From a virus: a DNA stretch of 31,324 bases. Every line of letters starts with the position of its first letter. Position 1 is the stretch's first letter. This document shows positions 23,503 to 30,302 of this stretch, in pieces. The DNA is taken from IMG/VR virus record IMGVR_UViG_3300005914_000049, positions 1-31,324 of that record; one strand, given 5' to 3'. The position numbers and the translations under genes are program-made. The notes under the pieces are model-generated. The model had not been told where the DNA came from, did no database searches, and worked only from the letters and a program-made list of their open reading frames with translations.

Positions 23503-23567
23503 AATATAAGTACAAATTTCCTAGCGTTTGGATTTGGGGTAACTTCTAAGTCGGCAATTTTAGGCAT
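23499..23567 (-). CDS. 22-codon leader ORF, truncated nfu copy coupled to sufB
   Basis: An ATG at 23567 opens [20 protein letters not shown] plus two residues and stops at the TGA that overlaps the sufB ATG (ATGA). The first 20 residues differ from Nfu only at residue 8 (Glu for Ala). It is too short to fold as Nfu_N. It may be a recombination scar, a translational coupler for sufB, or both. Three of the four base changes relative to nfu are silent. Confidence 0.6.
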   Translation of the reverse strand: MPKIADLEVTPNPNARKFVLIL

Positions 23568-23572
23568 AATTT
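23509..23572 (-). repeat. 64-bp direct repeat, copy B (upstream of sufB)
   Basis: See copy A at 21922-21985. Together the copies bracket sufB, so recombination between them would remove sufB and leave an intact nfu behind the upstream promoter. Confidence 0.9.
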
Positions 23573-23588
23573 ATTTTTGCATCTAGTT

Positions 23589-23594
23589 ATTATA
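23589..23594 (-). promoter_or_regulatory. -10 box TATAAT upstream of the sufB/nfu unit
   Basis: A perfect TATAAT ends 21 bases before the leader ORF ATG. No good -35 is visible at 16-18 bases upstream. It is the only promoter-like element between the gp13-like stop and sufB. Confidence 0.4.
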
Positions 23595-23614
23595 GTACAA
23601 AAGTATACAAAAGG

Positions 23615-24370
23615 CTAGCCGGTAACCCACCACATTGGCTGAGTGCCAGTCATCTGGTTCTGAATTTCAAGCTCTAGTGTTTGCATTTCCATTTGTGCTT
23701 CGCTCTTTAAACTTGCACCGTTTAAACTGGTGCCACCTTGCGGTCCAGCAATCTGTGCAAACTTTTCTCTTGCCTCACCTAACATGTGTTTTGCAAGTGC
23801 TAAAGAATAATCTTGTACCCAGGGAAAAATCATATGGTCATTGAGTATAGTTATATCTGGTTTAAAGTTATATGTCCAAAGTAACACGTCTTCGCCGCCC
23901 TGTGGGACCTTACGCACAATAGTAAGTTTTTTTGTACTTCTGTCAAATGTAAAGTTAATAAATCCACCAAACATTTTCATTGCTAATTCTTGATATTGTG
24001 AAAACAATTCATAGTTTAATAAACCACCTACTCTACCAGCAACTAACATATATGTGTTAAGGTACCCGCTAGAGAACGGTTCAAACTGGCTTGCTGTTGT
24101 GCCTGATGTACTACCTATACCACGTCTGAACACTTGACGTACTTCTTGTATTTCACTAGGTAGTATGTACTCATTTTGATCTTTGTTTAGAGCTAGGAAA
24201 GCATGACTTTCCTCCTGAGAATTTTCAGCTCGCTGTCTATATCTCGTTAGTGACCTATTAATAGCAAGGTCATAATGCTCCTTATCTAACTCAACATCAA
24301 CCATCTGACCACCTAGTCTTAGGTTAATGTACTCTTCTATTTCTTGTCGTTTTTCTATAAGTGTGGCCAT
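23615..24370 (-). CDS. Neck/connector protein, gp13-like
   Basis: The 251-aa protein begins MATLIEKRQEIEEYINLRLG followed by VDVELDKEHYDLAINRSLTRYRQR, the helical pattern of T4-type neck proteins that close the portal after packaging. A strand-rich middle (EYILPSEIQEVRQVFRRGIG, then FDRSTKKLTIVRKVP) and a helical C-terminus with LALAKHMLGEAREKF follow. T4 gp13 is 309 aa. AGGAT lies upstream of the ATG, within a predicted 14-nt late leader. The assignment to gp13 in particular is from pattern memory; neck protein is the safer call. Confidence 0.65.
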   Translation of the reverse strand: MATLIEKRQEIEEYINLRLGGQMVDVELDKEHYDLAINRSLTRYRQRAENSQEESHAFLALNKDQNEYILPSEIQEVRQVFRRGIGSTSGTTASQFEPFSSGYLNTYMLVAGRVGGLLNYELFSQYQELAMKMFGGFINFTFDRSTKKLTIVRKVPQGGEDVLLWTYNFKPDITILNDHMIFPWVQDYSLALAKHMLGEAREKFAQIAGPQGGTSLNGASLKSEAQMEMQTLELEIQNQMTGTQPMWWVTG

Positions 24371-24382
24371 TATATAATCCTG

Positions 24383-24407
24383 TTACATGTATTTATTGTA
24401 CATGTAA
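24383..24407 (-). promoter_or_regulatory. Late promoter inside a perfect 9-bp inverted repeat
   Basis: TTACATGTA and TACATGTAA flank TTTATTG. On the minus strand the core is CAATAAATA and gives a 14-nt leader to the gp13-like gene. The TAA stop of the upstream 374-aa gene (24393-24395) is part of the core. The half-site GTTACATGTATTTA occurs again at the fibre gene promoter near 30230-30243. Confidence 0.6.
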
Positions 24408-25517
24408 TAGAATAGTGTCAGAGTTTAACCTACCATTACATGGTATCTCTACACTCTTAATACCCTGTAAAAACTTGCGCTTTGCTGTTTTACTGGATCC
24501 CATAAAGTCAGGCAACTGTCTTTCAGGCTTACGTAAAGTCTTTTGTGTACTTGTTTGTGTATCGAACCCTGTAATAGTTGTGCCTTTAACATTTAATGTA
24601 GCCATATGTTCGTCAGCTACGTACTTGCCTAGTTTTCGTGTCTTAACATTAAACACATACAACTCAGTTGCACCTATAATTTGTAAAGGATCTACACTAG
24701 CAATCTTATATTGTGTATTGTCTTTAGCATACTTGACTTTACTAACAATCTTCTGCTTGTTGGGTGCTTTCTTAACCCTATTAACCTTAACAGCCTTTTT
24801 AGTTTTAGCGTAGGCTTCGATGTCTGCTAGTATTGCTTCAACAAAAGCAAAGTACTTTTTGTAATCCTTTGCTTGCCAGTGACTGTATCCTTCTTTAAGA
24901 TCCTCACAAGTACCTGCTTTGGCTTCCTGCCATTCAATCATACGCTCAATGAAAGGTTGTGCTATGCTAGTAAGCATATTCTGTGACACATTCTCTTTCT
25001 TTAAATAGGCGAATGCTTCAGGATCAACCTTACTCTTGGTTGCTAATAAATCCTGTTGTTCTTCAAAGTGTCCGATATGTTCGTTAATTTTTAGTTTAAT
25101 TCTATCCTGAATAGTGAGCTCAGGCAGTGTCTTGCCTACTGCAGGACCAGGAGAGACCTCAGCGTTAACAAGACACTTTGTTAGGTAATGTTTAATTTCA
25201 GTCTTAATATACGCAAGTTCATGCTTATCAAACACCCACCCATCAGACCGGGCTTTGCCCAAACGCCCTAAGGTACCAGGAAACCAACCATCTGGTCCAG
25301 AAACTAAATTAGCAACATCTTTTGGATCGTACTCAAGTGTACTTTGCATCCACCTCGCTATGTGTTTCTTTAACTCTTTTATACTATATGAATATCCATA
25401 ATGATTTAAGAACTTACCAACTTGATGTTTTCGTTCTTCTGGTGCCCAGGTAGCAATTAGGTCAGCATCAAACTTAAGTTTGCTTAATTTAGGTACCTCA
25501 AATCTTGCCTTTGCCAT
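24393..25517 (-). CDS. Unknown phage protein, 374 aa
   Basis: I see no known catalytic motif. The N-terminal 230 residues are helical with many charged residues (for example KKHIARWMQSTLEYDPKDV and ERMIEWQEAKAG). A Lys-rich linker (about 240-265) leads to a strand-rich C-terminal part (TELYVFNVKTRKLGKYVADE, TLNVKGTTITGFDTQT). The Lys-rich linker suggests nucleic-acid contact, but this is only a guess. The start is the ATG at 25517 behind GTGAGGATAT; an in-frame ATG at 25547 lies too close to the -10 box. It has a perfect sigma70-type promoter, unlike its late neighbours, so it is probably made early. Confidence 0.7.
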   Translation of the reverse strand: MAKARFEVPKLSKLKFDADLIATWAPEERKHQVGKFLNHYGYSYSIKELKKHIARWMQSTLEYDPKDVANLVSGPDGWFPGTLGRLGKARSDGWVFDKHELAYIKTEIKHYLTKCLVNAEVSPGPAVGKTLPELTIQDRIKLKINEHIGHFEEQQDLLATKSKVDPEAFAYLKKENVSQNMLTSIAQPFIERMIEWQEAKAGTCEDLKEGYSHWQAKDYKKYFAFVEAILADIEAYAKTKKAVKVNRVKKAPNKQKIVSKVKYAKDNTQYKIASVDPLQIIGATELYVFNVKTRKLGKYVADEHMATLNVKGTTITGFDTQTSTQKTLRKPERQLPDFMGSSKTAKRKFLQGIKSVEIPCNGRLNSDTILLHVQ

Positions 25518-25549
25518 AATATCCTCACTGTTTTTATTAGTTATCATAT

Positions 25550-25578
25550 ATTATACAACCATTCCGACCAGTTGTCAA
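25550..25578 (-). promoter_or_regulatory. Perfect sigma70 promoter TTGACA-N17-TATAAT
   Basis: TTGACA (25578-25573) and TATAAT (25555-25550) are separated by exactly 17 bases on the minus strand. It points into the 374-aa gene, whose ATG is 32 bases beyond the -10. Confidence 0.85.
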
Positions 25579-25581
25579 TCA

Positions 25582-25589
25582 GCTAAATA
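25582..25589 (+). promoter_or_regulatory. Late promoter core for the plus-strand structural block
   Basis: GCTAAATA is followed by a predicted 15-nt leader with AAGGA and the GTG start at 25610. It lies 3 bases beyond the -35 of the divergent early promoter. Confidence 0.5.
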
Positions 25590-25609
25590 TAGCAATAAGG
25601 ACTAAAATA

Positions 25610-26818
25610 GTGCCCAGACTTAGCTTATGGAAAGACGGTAAGCATACCGCAGACTACAAATTCTTTGATCAGAACATCAACGAGATGTTTACGGTGGGTG
25701 GGGTTGGTATAAATGTACACAAATATTTAGGTCCAGATGCGGCTAGTGGAGAAACGGGTGATCTAGCAGATGCGACAGCACCAAACTACACTAATCAAAG
25801 TGAAAAAAACATACAGGATTTCTTGTTCTTAGAGAACAGAGACCGCAAGTATGATACCAGCATTTACAATATGCGTGGTGTTTACTCCCCCGTAAGTCAA
25901 GACTTTGATTTAACACAGTTTGGTTTAATGAATGCGGGTGATACTGTCTTCATAACATTCCACTATAACCAAATGATTAATATACTAGGACGTAAGCTCA
26001 TGAATGGTGACGTCTTAGAGTTTCAAAACTTAGTAGACTATCATCCACTTGACGACGAAGTACCTGCCACGCTTAAAAGATATTATGTTATACAAGACGC
26101 AACTAGGGACGCACAAGGCTTTGGTGCTAGTTGGTGGAGTCACTTATGGCGGTGTAAAGTAACACCGCTAGTGGACAGTCAAGAATACAAGGATATTATT
26201 AATAAGATTAAGGGTAGTACTGACGAGGAGTATAATCCAACAGGTTCGGACACATCTCTGTCAGACTTACTAAGTCAATACAATAAGAATATTGAAATTA
26301 ATGACGCTATTGTTGCACAGGCAGAAGCGGAAGTTCCTGAAAGCGGTTATGATACCAGTAGATTCTATGTAGTGCCTACTGACGAAAACGGTAAAGCCCT
26401 TAATCCTAAAGGTAAGACTGCTGATGATACAAGTCTGGCAAGTGATGATTCTGTAAACAGTTCAGACCTAACTCGTGTAACGCCAAGACGTGATACACAA
26501 GGGTACTTGGCTGGCGATGGATTAGCACCAAATGGCTTCCCAGTAAGCTCAGGCACTACATTCCCAACAAATCCTGTGCAAGGCGACTTTGCACTACGCT
26601 TAGACTACAAACCAAATCGCTTGTTTAGATACGACGGAACACGTTGGGTTAAGGTTGAGGACGATGTTAGAACAAGTCTTACACCAGGTGCAAGCAATCA
26701 AACACAACGTAGCGGGTTTGTTAATAACGCTAACACATATACAACGATTGACGGCAAGACGTATGACGAGCGTCAAGGACTCAGCGATGTACTCACACCT
26801 AAGGCAGATAACGAATAA
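25610..26818 (+). CDS. Virion structural protein of marine T4-like phages
   Basis: The 402-aa protein starts with a GTG (LSLWKDGKHTADYKFFDQN, then MFTVGGVGINVHKYLGP), a sequence type I recall from cyanophage virion proteins. ENRDRKYDTSIYNMRGVY and FHYNQMINILGRKLMNGDV follow, then an acidic linker (about 200-300). The end carries a module, FPTNPVQGDFALRLDY ... LFRYDGTRWVKVED, similar to the YDG-x-W units in the gp15-like and gp18 proteins. The stop overlaps the start of the gp15-like gene (TAATG). It is likely a neck or tail protein; the exact role is unknown. Confidence 0.7.
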   Translation: MPRLSLWKDGKHTADYKFFDQNINEMFTVGGVGINVHKYLGPDAASGETGDLADATAPNYTNQSEKNIQDFLFLENRDRKYDTSIYNMRGVYSPVSQDFDLTQFGLMNAGDTVFITFHYNQMINILGRKLMNGDVLEFQNLVDYHPLDDEVPATLKRYYVIQDATRDAQGFGASWWSHLWRCKVTPLVDSQEYKDIINKIKGSTDEEYNPTGSDTSLSDLLSQYNKNIEINDAIVAQAEAEVPESGYDTSRFYVVPTDENGKALNPKGKTADDTSLASDDSVNSSDLTRVTPRRDTQGYLAGDGLAPNGFPVSSGTTFPTNPVQGDFALRLDYKPNRLFRYDGTRWVKVEDDVRTSLTPGASNQTQRSGFVNNANTYTTIDGKTYDERQGLSDVLTPKADNE

Positions 26819-28230
26819 TGTCTCAAGCATTTTTTTATGATGAACAAATACGTAGATTCTTATTGCAATTTATAAGGGTCTTATCAAATTTTGAAGTACA
26901 GTTTGGCAAGGACGAAAACAATTCCAGAGTTTTACAGAGAGTGCCTGTACGATACGGTGACGTTTCAAGACAGGGTTCGCAGATACTGCGTGGCAACAGC
27001 GAAAACACAATGTCGAATGTGCCAATGATTAGTTGCTACATAAGTGGCTTACAGTACGACAGACAACGTGTACAAGAACCAAACTTTATTAGTAAGATTG
27101 GAGTTAGGGAACGCAAGTACGACCCAGATACAGACAGTTACTTAAACATACAAGGCAATGCATTTACTATTGAGCGAATGATGCCTGTACCGTATAGACT
27201 GACATTAAAAGCAGATATATGGACAAGTAACACAGAACAAAAATTACAGATACTGGAACAAATGCTGGTATTGTTTAACCCTAGTTTAGAAATACAAAGC
27301 ACAGACAATTATGTTGACTGGACTAGTCTAAGTACTGTAAACCTAATAGATACATTGTGGACTAATAGGTCGATACCGCAAGGCGTAGACGATAATATTG
27401 ATTATGCTACACTAACATTTGAGATACCTATCTTTATAAGCGCACCTGCTAAAGTTAAAAAACTTGGTGTTATTGAACGGATTGCCACTGGTATATGGGA
27501 TATGCAAGGTGAATTTGATCCTAGTTTATTTCAAGATGTTGGCAACTTAATAACACGAAAAAGAATCTCTCCTCAAAACTATGGGGTATTATACCTCAAC
27601 GGGCAGGCGCAGTTACTGAAGTTAGAAGACACCGTTACAGAAGCCACTAGCAGTATAGGAGACACTACTGTAACTAAAGTAGGCACTAGGACTGATTGGC
27701 CTAGTTTTATTAACCTTTTTGGAGAGTTAAGGGCCGGAATCAGTCAAATTAGACTTGAAACTGACGAAAACGGGTCCGAAGTTGTGGGCACAGTAGCATT
27801 ACACCCCACAGATGAAAGTTTGTTGCTGGTCACAATAGATGAGGATACAGTGCCAACAAATGACATTAATCCCGTAAACGCAATTATAGATCCGGAAAGA
27901 GTAGGACCAAACAGTGTCTTAAGTGCTCCTACCGCAGGTACTAGATATTTGCTTATTAATGCTATAGGTGATGCCAACAATTTTGACGGTGCAGATGCCT
28001 GGAAAGGCCTAGAGCCAGACAGCAGTACTGACGATCCAATTGCTGGGAAAAATGATATTATTGAATACGATGGCAGTCGTTGGTCTGTTAGTTTTGACGC
28101 AAGCACCGAAGCAGGCATACATTATGTAAGCAACCTAAATACGAATTATCAATTTAAGTGGACTGGCTCAACGTGGGTTAGGTCTTATGAAGGTCAATAC
28201 AAGGAGGGCTTTTGGAGCCTCGCAATATAA
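26818..28230 (+). CDS. 15: Tail completion/sheath stabiliser, gp15-like with C-terminal extension
   Basis: The first ~225 residues match the layout of T4 gp15 (272 aa), the ring at the top of the tail: FFYDEQIRRFLLQFIRVLSN, RVPVRYGDVSRQ, PMISCYISGLQYDRQR, FTIERMMPVPYRLTLKADIW, LQILEQMLVLFNPSLEIQ and IDYATLTFEIPIFI. The remaining ~240 residues are an extension with a YDGSRWSVSFD and TGSTWVRSYEGQY module, similar to decoration modules in the sheath insertion. Being on the plus strand separates it from the minus-strand gp13, gp18 and gp19 genes. The Nudix gene starts inside its last 19 bases. Confidence 0.75.
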   Translation: MSQAFFYDEQIRRFLLQFIRVLSNFEVQFGKDENNSRVLQRVPVRYGDVSRQGSQILRGNSENTMSNVPMISCYISGLQYDRQRVQEPNFISKIGVRERKYDPDTDSYLNIQGNAFTIERMMPVPYRLTLKADIWTSNTEQKLQILEQMLVLFNPSLEIQSTDNYVDWTSLSTVNLIDTLWTNRSIPQGVDDNIDYATLTFEIPIFISAPAKVKKLGVIERIATGIWDMQGEFDPSLFQDVGNLITRKRISPQNYGVLYLNGQAQLLKLEDTVTEATSSIGDTTVTKVGTRTDWPSFINLFGELRAGISQIRLETDENGSEVVGTVALHPTDESLLLVTIDEDTVPTNDINPVNAIIDPERVGPNSVLSAPTAGTRYLLINAIGDANNFDGADAWKGLEPDSSTDDPIAGKNDIIEYDGSRWSVSFDASTEAGIHYVSNLNTNYQFKWTGSTWVRSYEGQYKEGFWSLAI

Positions 28231-28640
28231 ACAGTTGTGGTGCATTAGTAAGATCAAATAATACTGGAAGATACTTATTCTTGTTAAGAGATAAGTGCAG
28301 TTACGGCAACACGTGGGGTCTTCCTGGTGGCAAATTTGAGAGCGGTGAGTCTACAGTACAGGCACTAGAGCGTGAGTGCGAAGAAGAATTGGGTCAAAAG
28401 ATCATATATGATAAAATTATACCCATAGAGACGTTTACTAGCGAAAATCAAAAATTTGTATATCACACAGTACTACTGTCCGTTGCAACTGAGTTTACGC
28501 CCATACTAAACCACGAACACAAAGGGTATTGTTGGGTACACATAGAAGATCATCCTAAGCCGTTACACCCAGGTGTTTGGAAAACATTTAATTTTGATGT
28601 GGTTAAAGAAAAACTAGAAACTATAAAACAAGTATTATAG
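28212..28640 (+). CDS. Nudix hydrolase
   Basis: The 142-aa protein has a complete Nudix box, Gx5Ex7REx2EExG, in GGKFESGESTVQALERECEE (about residues 38-57) followed by ELG. Such enzymes hydrolyse nucleoside diphosphate derivatives with Mg2+, for instance damaged dNTPs, NAD-type cofactors or sugar nucleotides. The start is a TTG at 28212 with a strong AAGGAGG (28201-28207) inside the end of the gp15-like gene; no better start exists upstream of the conserved part. The end overlaps the convergent GT42-like gene by 6 bases. The substrate is unknown. Confidence 0.88.
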   Translation: MEPRNINSCGALVRSNNTGRYLFLLRDKCSYGNTWGLPGGKFESGESTVQALERECEEELGQKIIYDKIIPIETFTSENQKFVYHTVLLSVATEFTPILNHEHKGYCWVHIEDHPKPLHPGVWKTFNFDVVKEKLETIKQVL

Positions 28641-29357
28641 GTCTGCTTCTAGCACAAGATCTCGCTGAGATGCCTGTCTTAAGTTAAGACAATATTTCCA
28701 TTCTTCTGGAAAAATAGTTGTGCCTCCTAGTATCCAGACAAAATCTACGTCGTCGTAAGTGTTGAATAACCGAGTCATTTGCCCTTCCCATTTTTGACTT
28801 CTCGCAGGATATGAAGAATCTTGATAGTTTTTTGTACCAGCATAAATGTTGTTGTTGTTTATACCGTTATGATTATCAAAACCAAGTAGGTATATTTTTT
28901 TATGTCCGTCAAAACATGCCATATATGTAGCCATTGCACCTGCGCTTATGTTAATGCCATACGGGATAAGATGTAACTCCCCAGCATGCATCCTACAATT
29001 TGTAGCATTGGCTAAAACTATATGATCCTTCGTGTAACCGCTGTTTACAAGCTCAGTTACCATAAAATTATTAGTGCTAATTAAAAAGTCAGGTGACATA
29101 TCCCGGTAGACTGCGTTGCATCCATAACTTTGTAAACGATGCTTACCCAGATGTCCGCCACTATGATTTTCTATTTTTTTAAGATTTAGTTTAGCTCTAG
29201 AGATACCGTTGCCAATTACAATCGCATTTGTAGTATGTGCATTGTTAACTATAGTGTTTGGTATAAAGACTCGATTTTCAGTGCGTGTGCCACCTTGAAC
29301 AGTAAATCCGTCTACTACAAACTCACCTTCGTAGTTGGTACGATAGAGTTTTTGCAT
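28635..29357 (-). CDS. GT42/DUF115-like protein, possible glycosyltransferase
   Basis: This 240-aa protein has AIVIGNGISRAKLNLKKI near residues 45-62, then FLISTN, and later YGINISAGAMATYMACFDG followed by KIYLLGFD. The order GNGxS ... SxG ... (K/E)IYLxGxD is that of CMP-sialic-acid-dependent sialyltransferases (GT42) and the related DUF115/MptE fold, which bind nucleotide ligands. A role in glycosylating a virion fibre or host surface is possible. The start overlaps the stop of the fibre-like gene (TAATG), so the two are coupled. Similarity is by motif only. Confidence 0.5.
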   Translation of the reverse strand: MQKLYRTNYEGEFVVDGFTVQGGTRTENRVFIPNTIVNNAHTTNAIVIGNGISRAKLNLKKIENHSGGHLGKHRLQSYGCNAVYRDMSPDFLISTNNFMVTELVNSGYTKDHIVLANATNCRMHAGELHLIPYGINISAGAMATYMACFDGHKKIYLLGFDNHNGINNNNIYAGTKNYQDSSYPARSQKWEGQMTRLFNTYDDVDFVWILGGTTIFPEEWKYCLNLRQASQRDLVLEADL

Positions 29358-30211
29358 TAGAGTCTACCCACTACAACCTCAATCACACCAACTTCGTCAG
29401 AGTTGTACTCTTCCAGTGCTTTTCCTATTACTGTTCCTATAGCAGGATTGTTGTTTGCTACAGCAACGCCTTCGATGTTGCTGGTAACCATCATACTACC
29501 TTTAGTAACTTTACCTTTTACTTTACATGGTACTCGACCAGCTAATGCTAATACGACTACGTAGTCTCCAACGCAGTCTTTGTTCATAAGAATACCCGGT
29601 GCAGTAGATACAACCCCTGCTACCTTATTACTTTTTGGACTTTTGCTTAAGGTAACTTCATGTTCTCCACCAAATATTAAAACTGTTCCTGGTTCATACT
29701 GAACATCAGATACATAGAGCTCAGCCAAGTCAGCGTACTGAGCTGACGTTGATGTACCATCGAATACTGAGGTTGTTAACGTGTTAGTACTTGGATTGTA
29801 ATACAATCCAACATCAGTTTCTATTTCCTGAGAACCAGTTTGCGCATCAACAAATGTGACGTATACAGTCTCATCTGTTGCGTTGTTTGCAGTTGCAGTA
29901 ACATTTGTTGCTGTTGTTGCTGTATCTGCATTACCAGTCACATTACCTTCTAGATTTGCAACAAGTGTTCCAGTAGTAATTGTTAAATTACCTGTGCTTG
30001 TGCCTGTTGCTGTAGTAGTCCCCACAACAAAACTACCTGCACTCTCGTCCCATACAAAAACGGCATTATCACCTGTTGATCCACGCTCAAATATAAAACC
30101 AACGTCTGTGTCGTTGGCGCCTGTTTTGTCTGAATTTAGTCGTATTACAGGGTCGCTGATATTTGTTAGGTCAAAATTAATCTGCGACGCCTTAGGTCTT
30201 GTTAATCCCAT
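29357..30211 (-). CDS. Fibre-like structural protein, short paralogue
   Basis: From the ATG at 30211 the protein is 284 aa. The start (MGLTRPKASQINFDLTNIS) resembles phage fibre N-termini, followed by Thr/Asn/Ala-rich repeats (NVTGNADTATTATNVTATA). The last ~110 residues (YADLAELYVSD to GVIEVVVGRL) form a compact domain with AGRVPCKV and GTVIGKALEE that it shares with the neighbour at 30303. I know this domain from the ends of marine phage structural proteins, where it may be a chaperone or autoprocessing domain. An upstream frame to 30268 crosses a promoter and terminator and is not used. Confidence 0.7.
   Translation of the reverse strand: MGLTRPKASQINFDLTNISDPVIRLNSDKTGANDTDVGFIFERGSTGDNAVFVWDESAGSFVVGTTTATGTSTGNLTITTGTLVANLEGNVTGNADTATTATNVTATANNATDETVYVTFVDAQTGSQEIETDVGLYYNPSTNTLTTSVFDGTSTSAQYADLAELYVSDVQYEPGTVLIFGGEHEVTLSKSPKSNKVAGVVSTAPGILMNKDCVGDYVVVLALAGRVPCKVKGKVTKGSMMVTSNIEGVAVANNNPAIGTVIGKALEEYNSDEVGVIEVVVGRL
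29907..29924 (-). repeat. 9-bp repeat, two copies, in the short fibre gene
   Basis: GTTGCTGTT then GTTGCTGTA. The paralogous position in the next gene has four copies. Confidence 0.85.
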
Positions 30212-30237
30212 ATTATTAGTCTCTTGAAAGTTACATG

Positions 30238-30244
30238 TATTTAC
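30238..30244 (-). promoter_or_regulatory. Late promoter for the short fibre gene
   Basis: The minus strand reads GTAAATA followed by CATGTAAC, shared with the gp13-like promoter. A 21-nt leader with AAGAGA, a weak ribosome-binding site, follows. Confidence 0.5.
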
Positions 30245-30249
30245 TATCC

Positions 30250-30278
30250 AAAATAAAAGGGGGAACATTTGTCCCCCC
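30250..30278 (-). terminator. Rho-independent terminator after the long fibre gene
   Basis: On the minus strand a G-run with ACA pairs with TGT and a C-run (about 9 pairs, one G-U), followed by TTTTATTTT. It lies 25 bases past the stop at 30303. Confidence 0.85.
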
Positions 30279-30302
30279 TCTTACCCACTACATTTAGAAG
30301 TC

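Noticed and set aside
21411-23572. Host DNA wrongly joined to phage DNA
   Set aside because: Compact borders on both sides, overlaps, a phage-like -10 and the leader duplication fit a real insertion; still, reads across the borders would be the proper test.
23613-23620. GGCTAGCC palindrome after the gp13-like gene as terminator
   Set aside because: Only three pairs can form with a loop, and the stop codon is part of it; the short T run alone is not enough.
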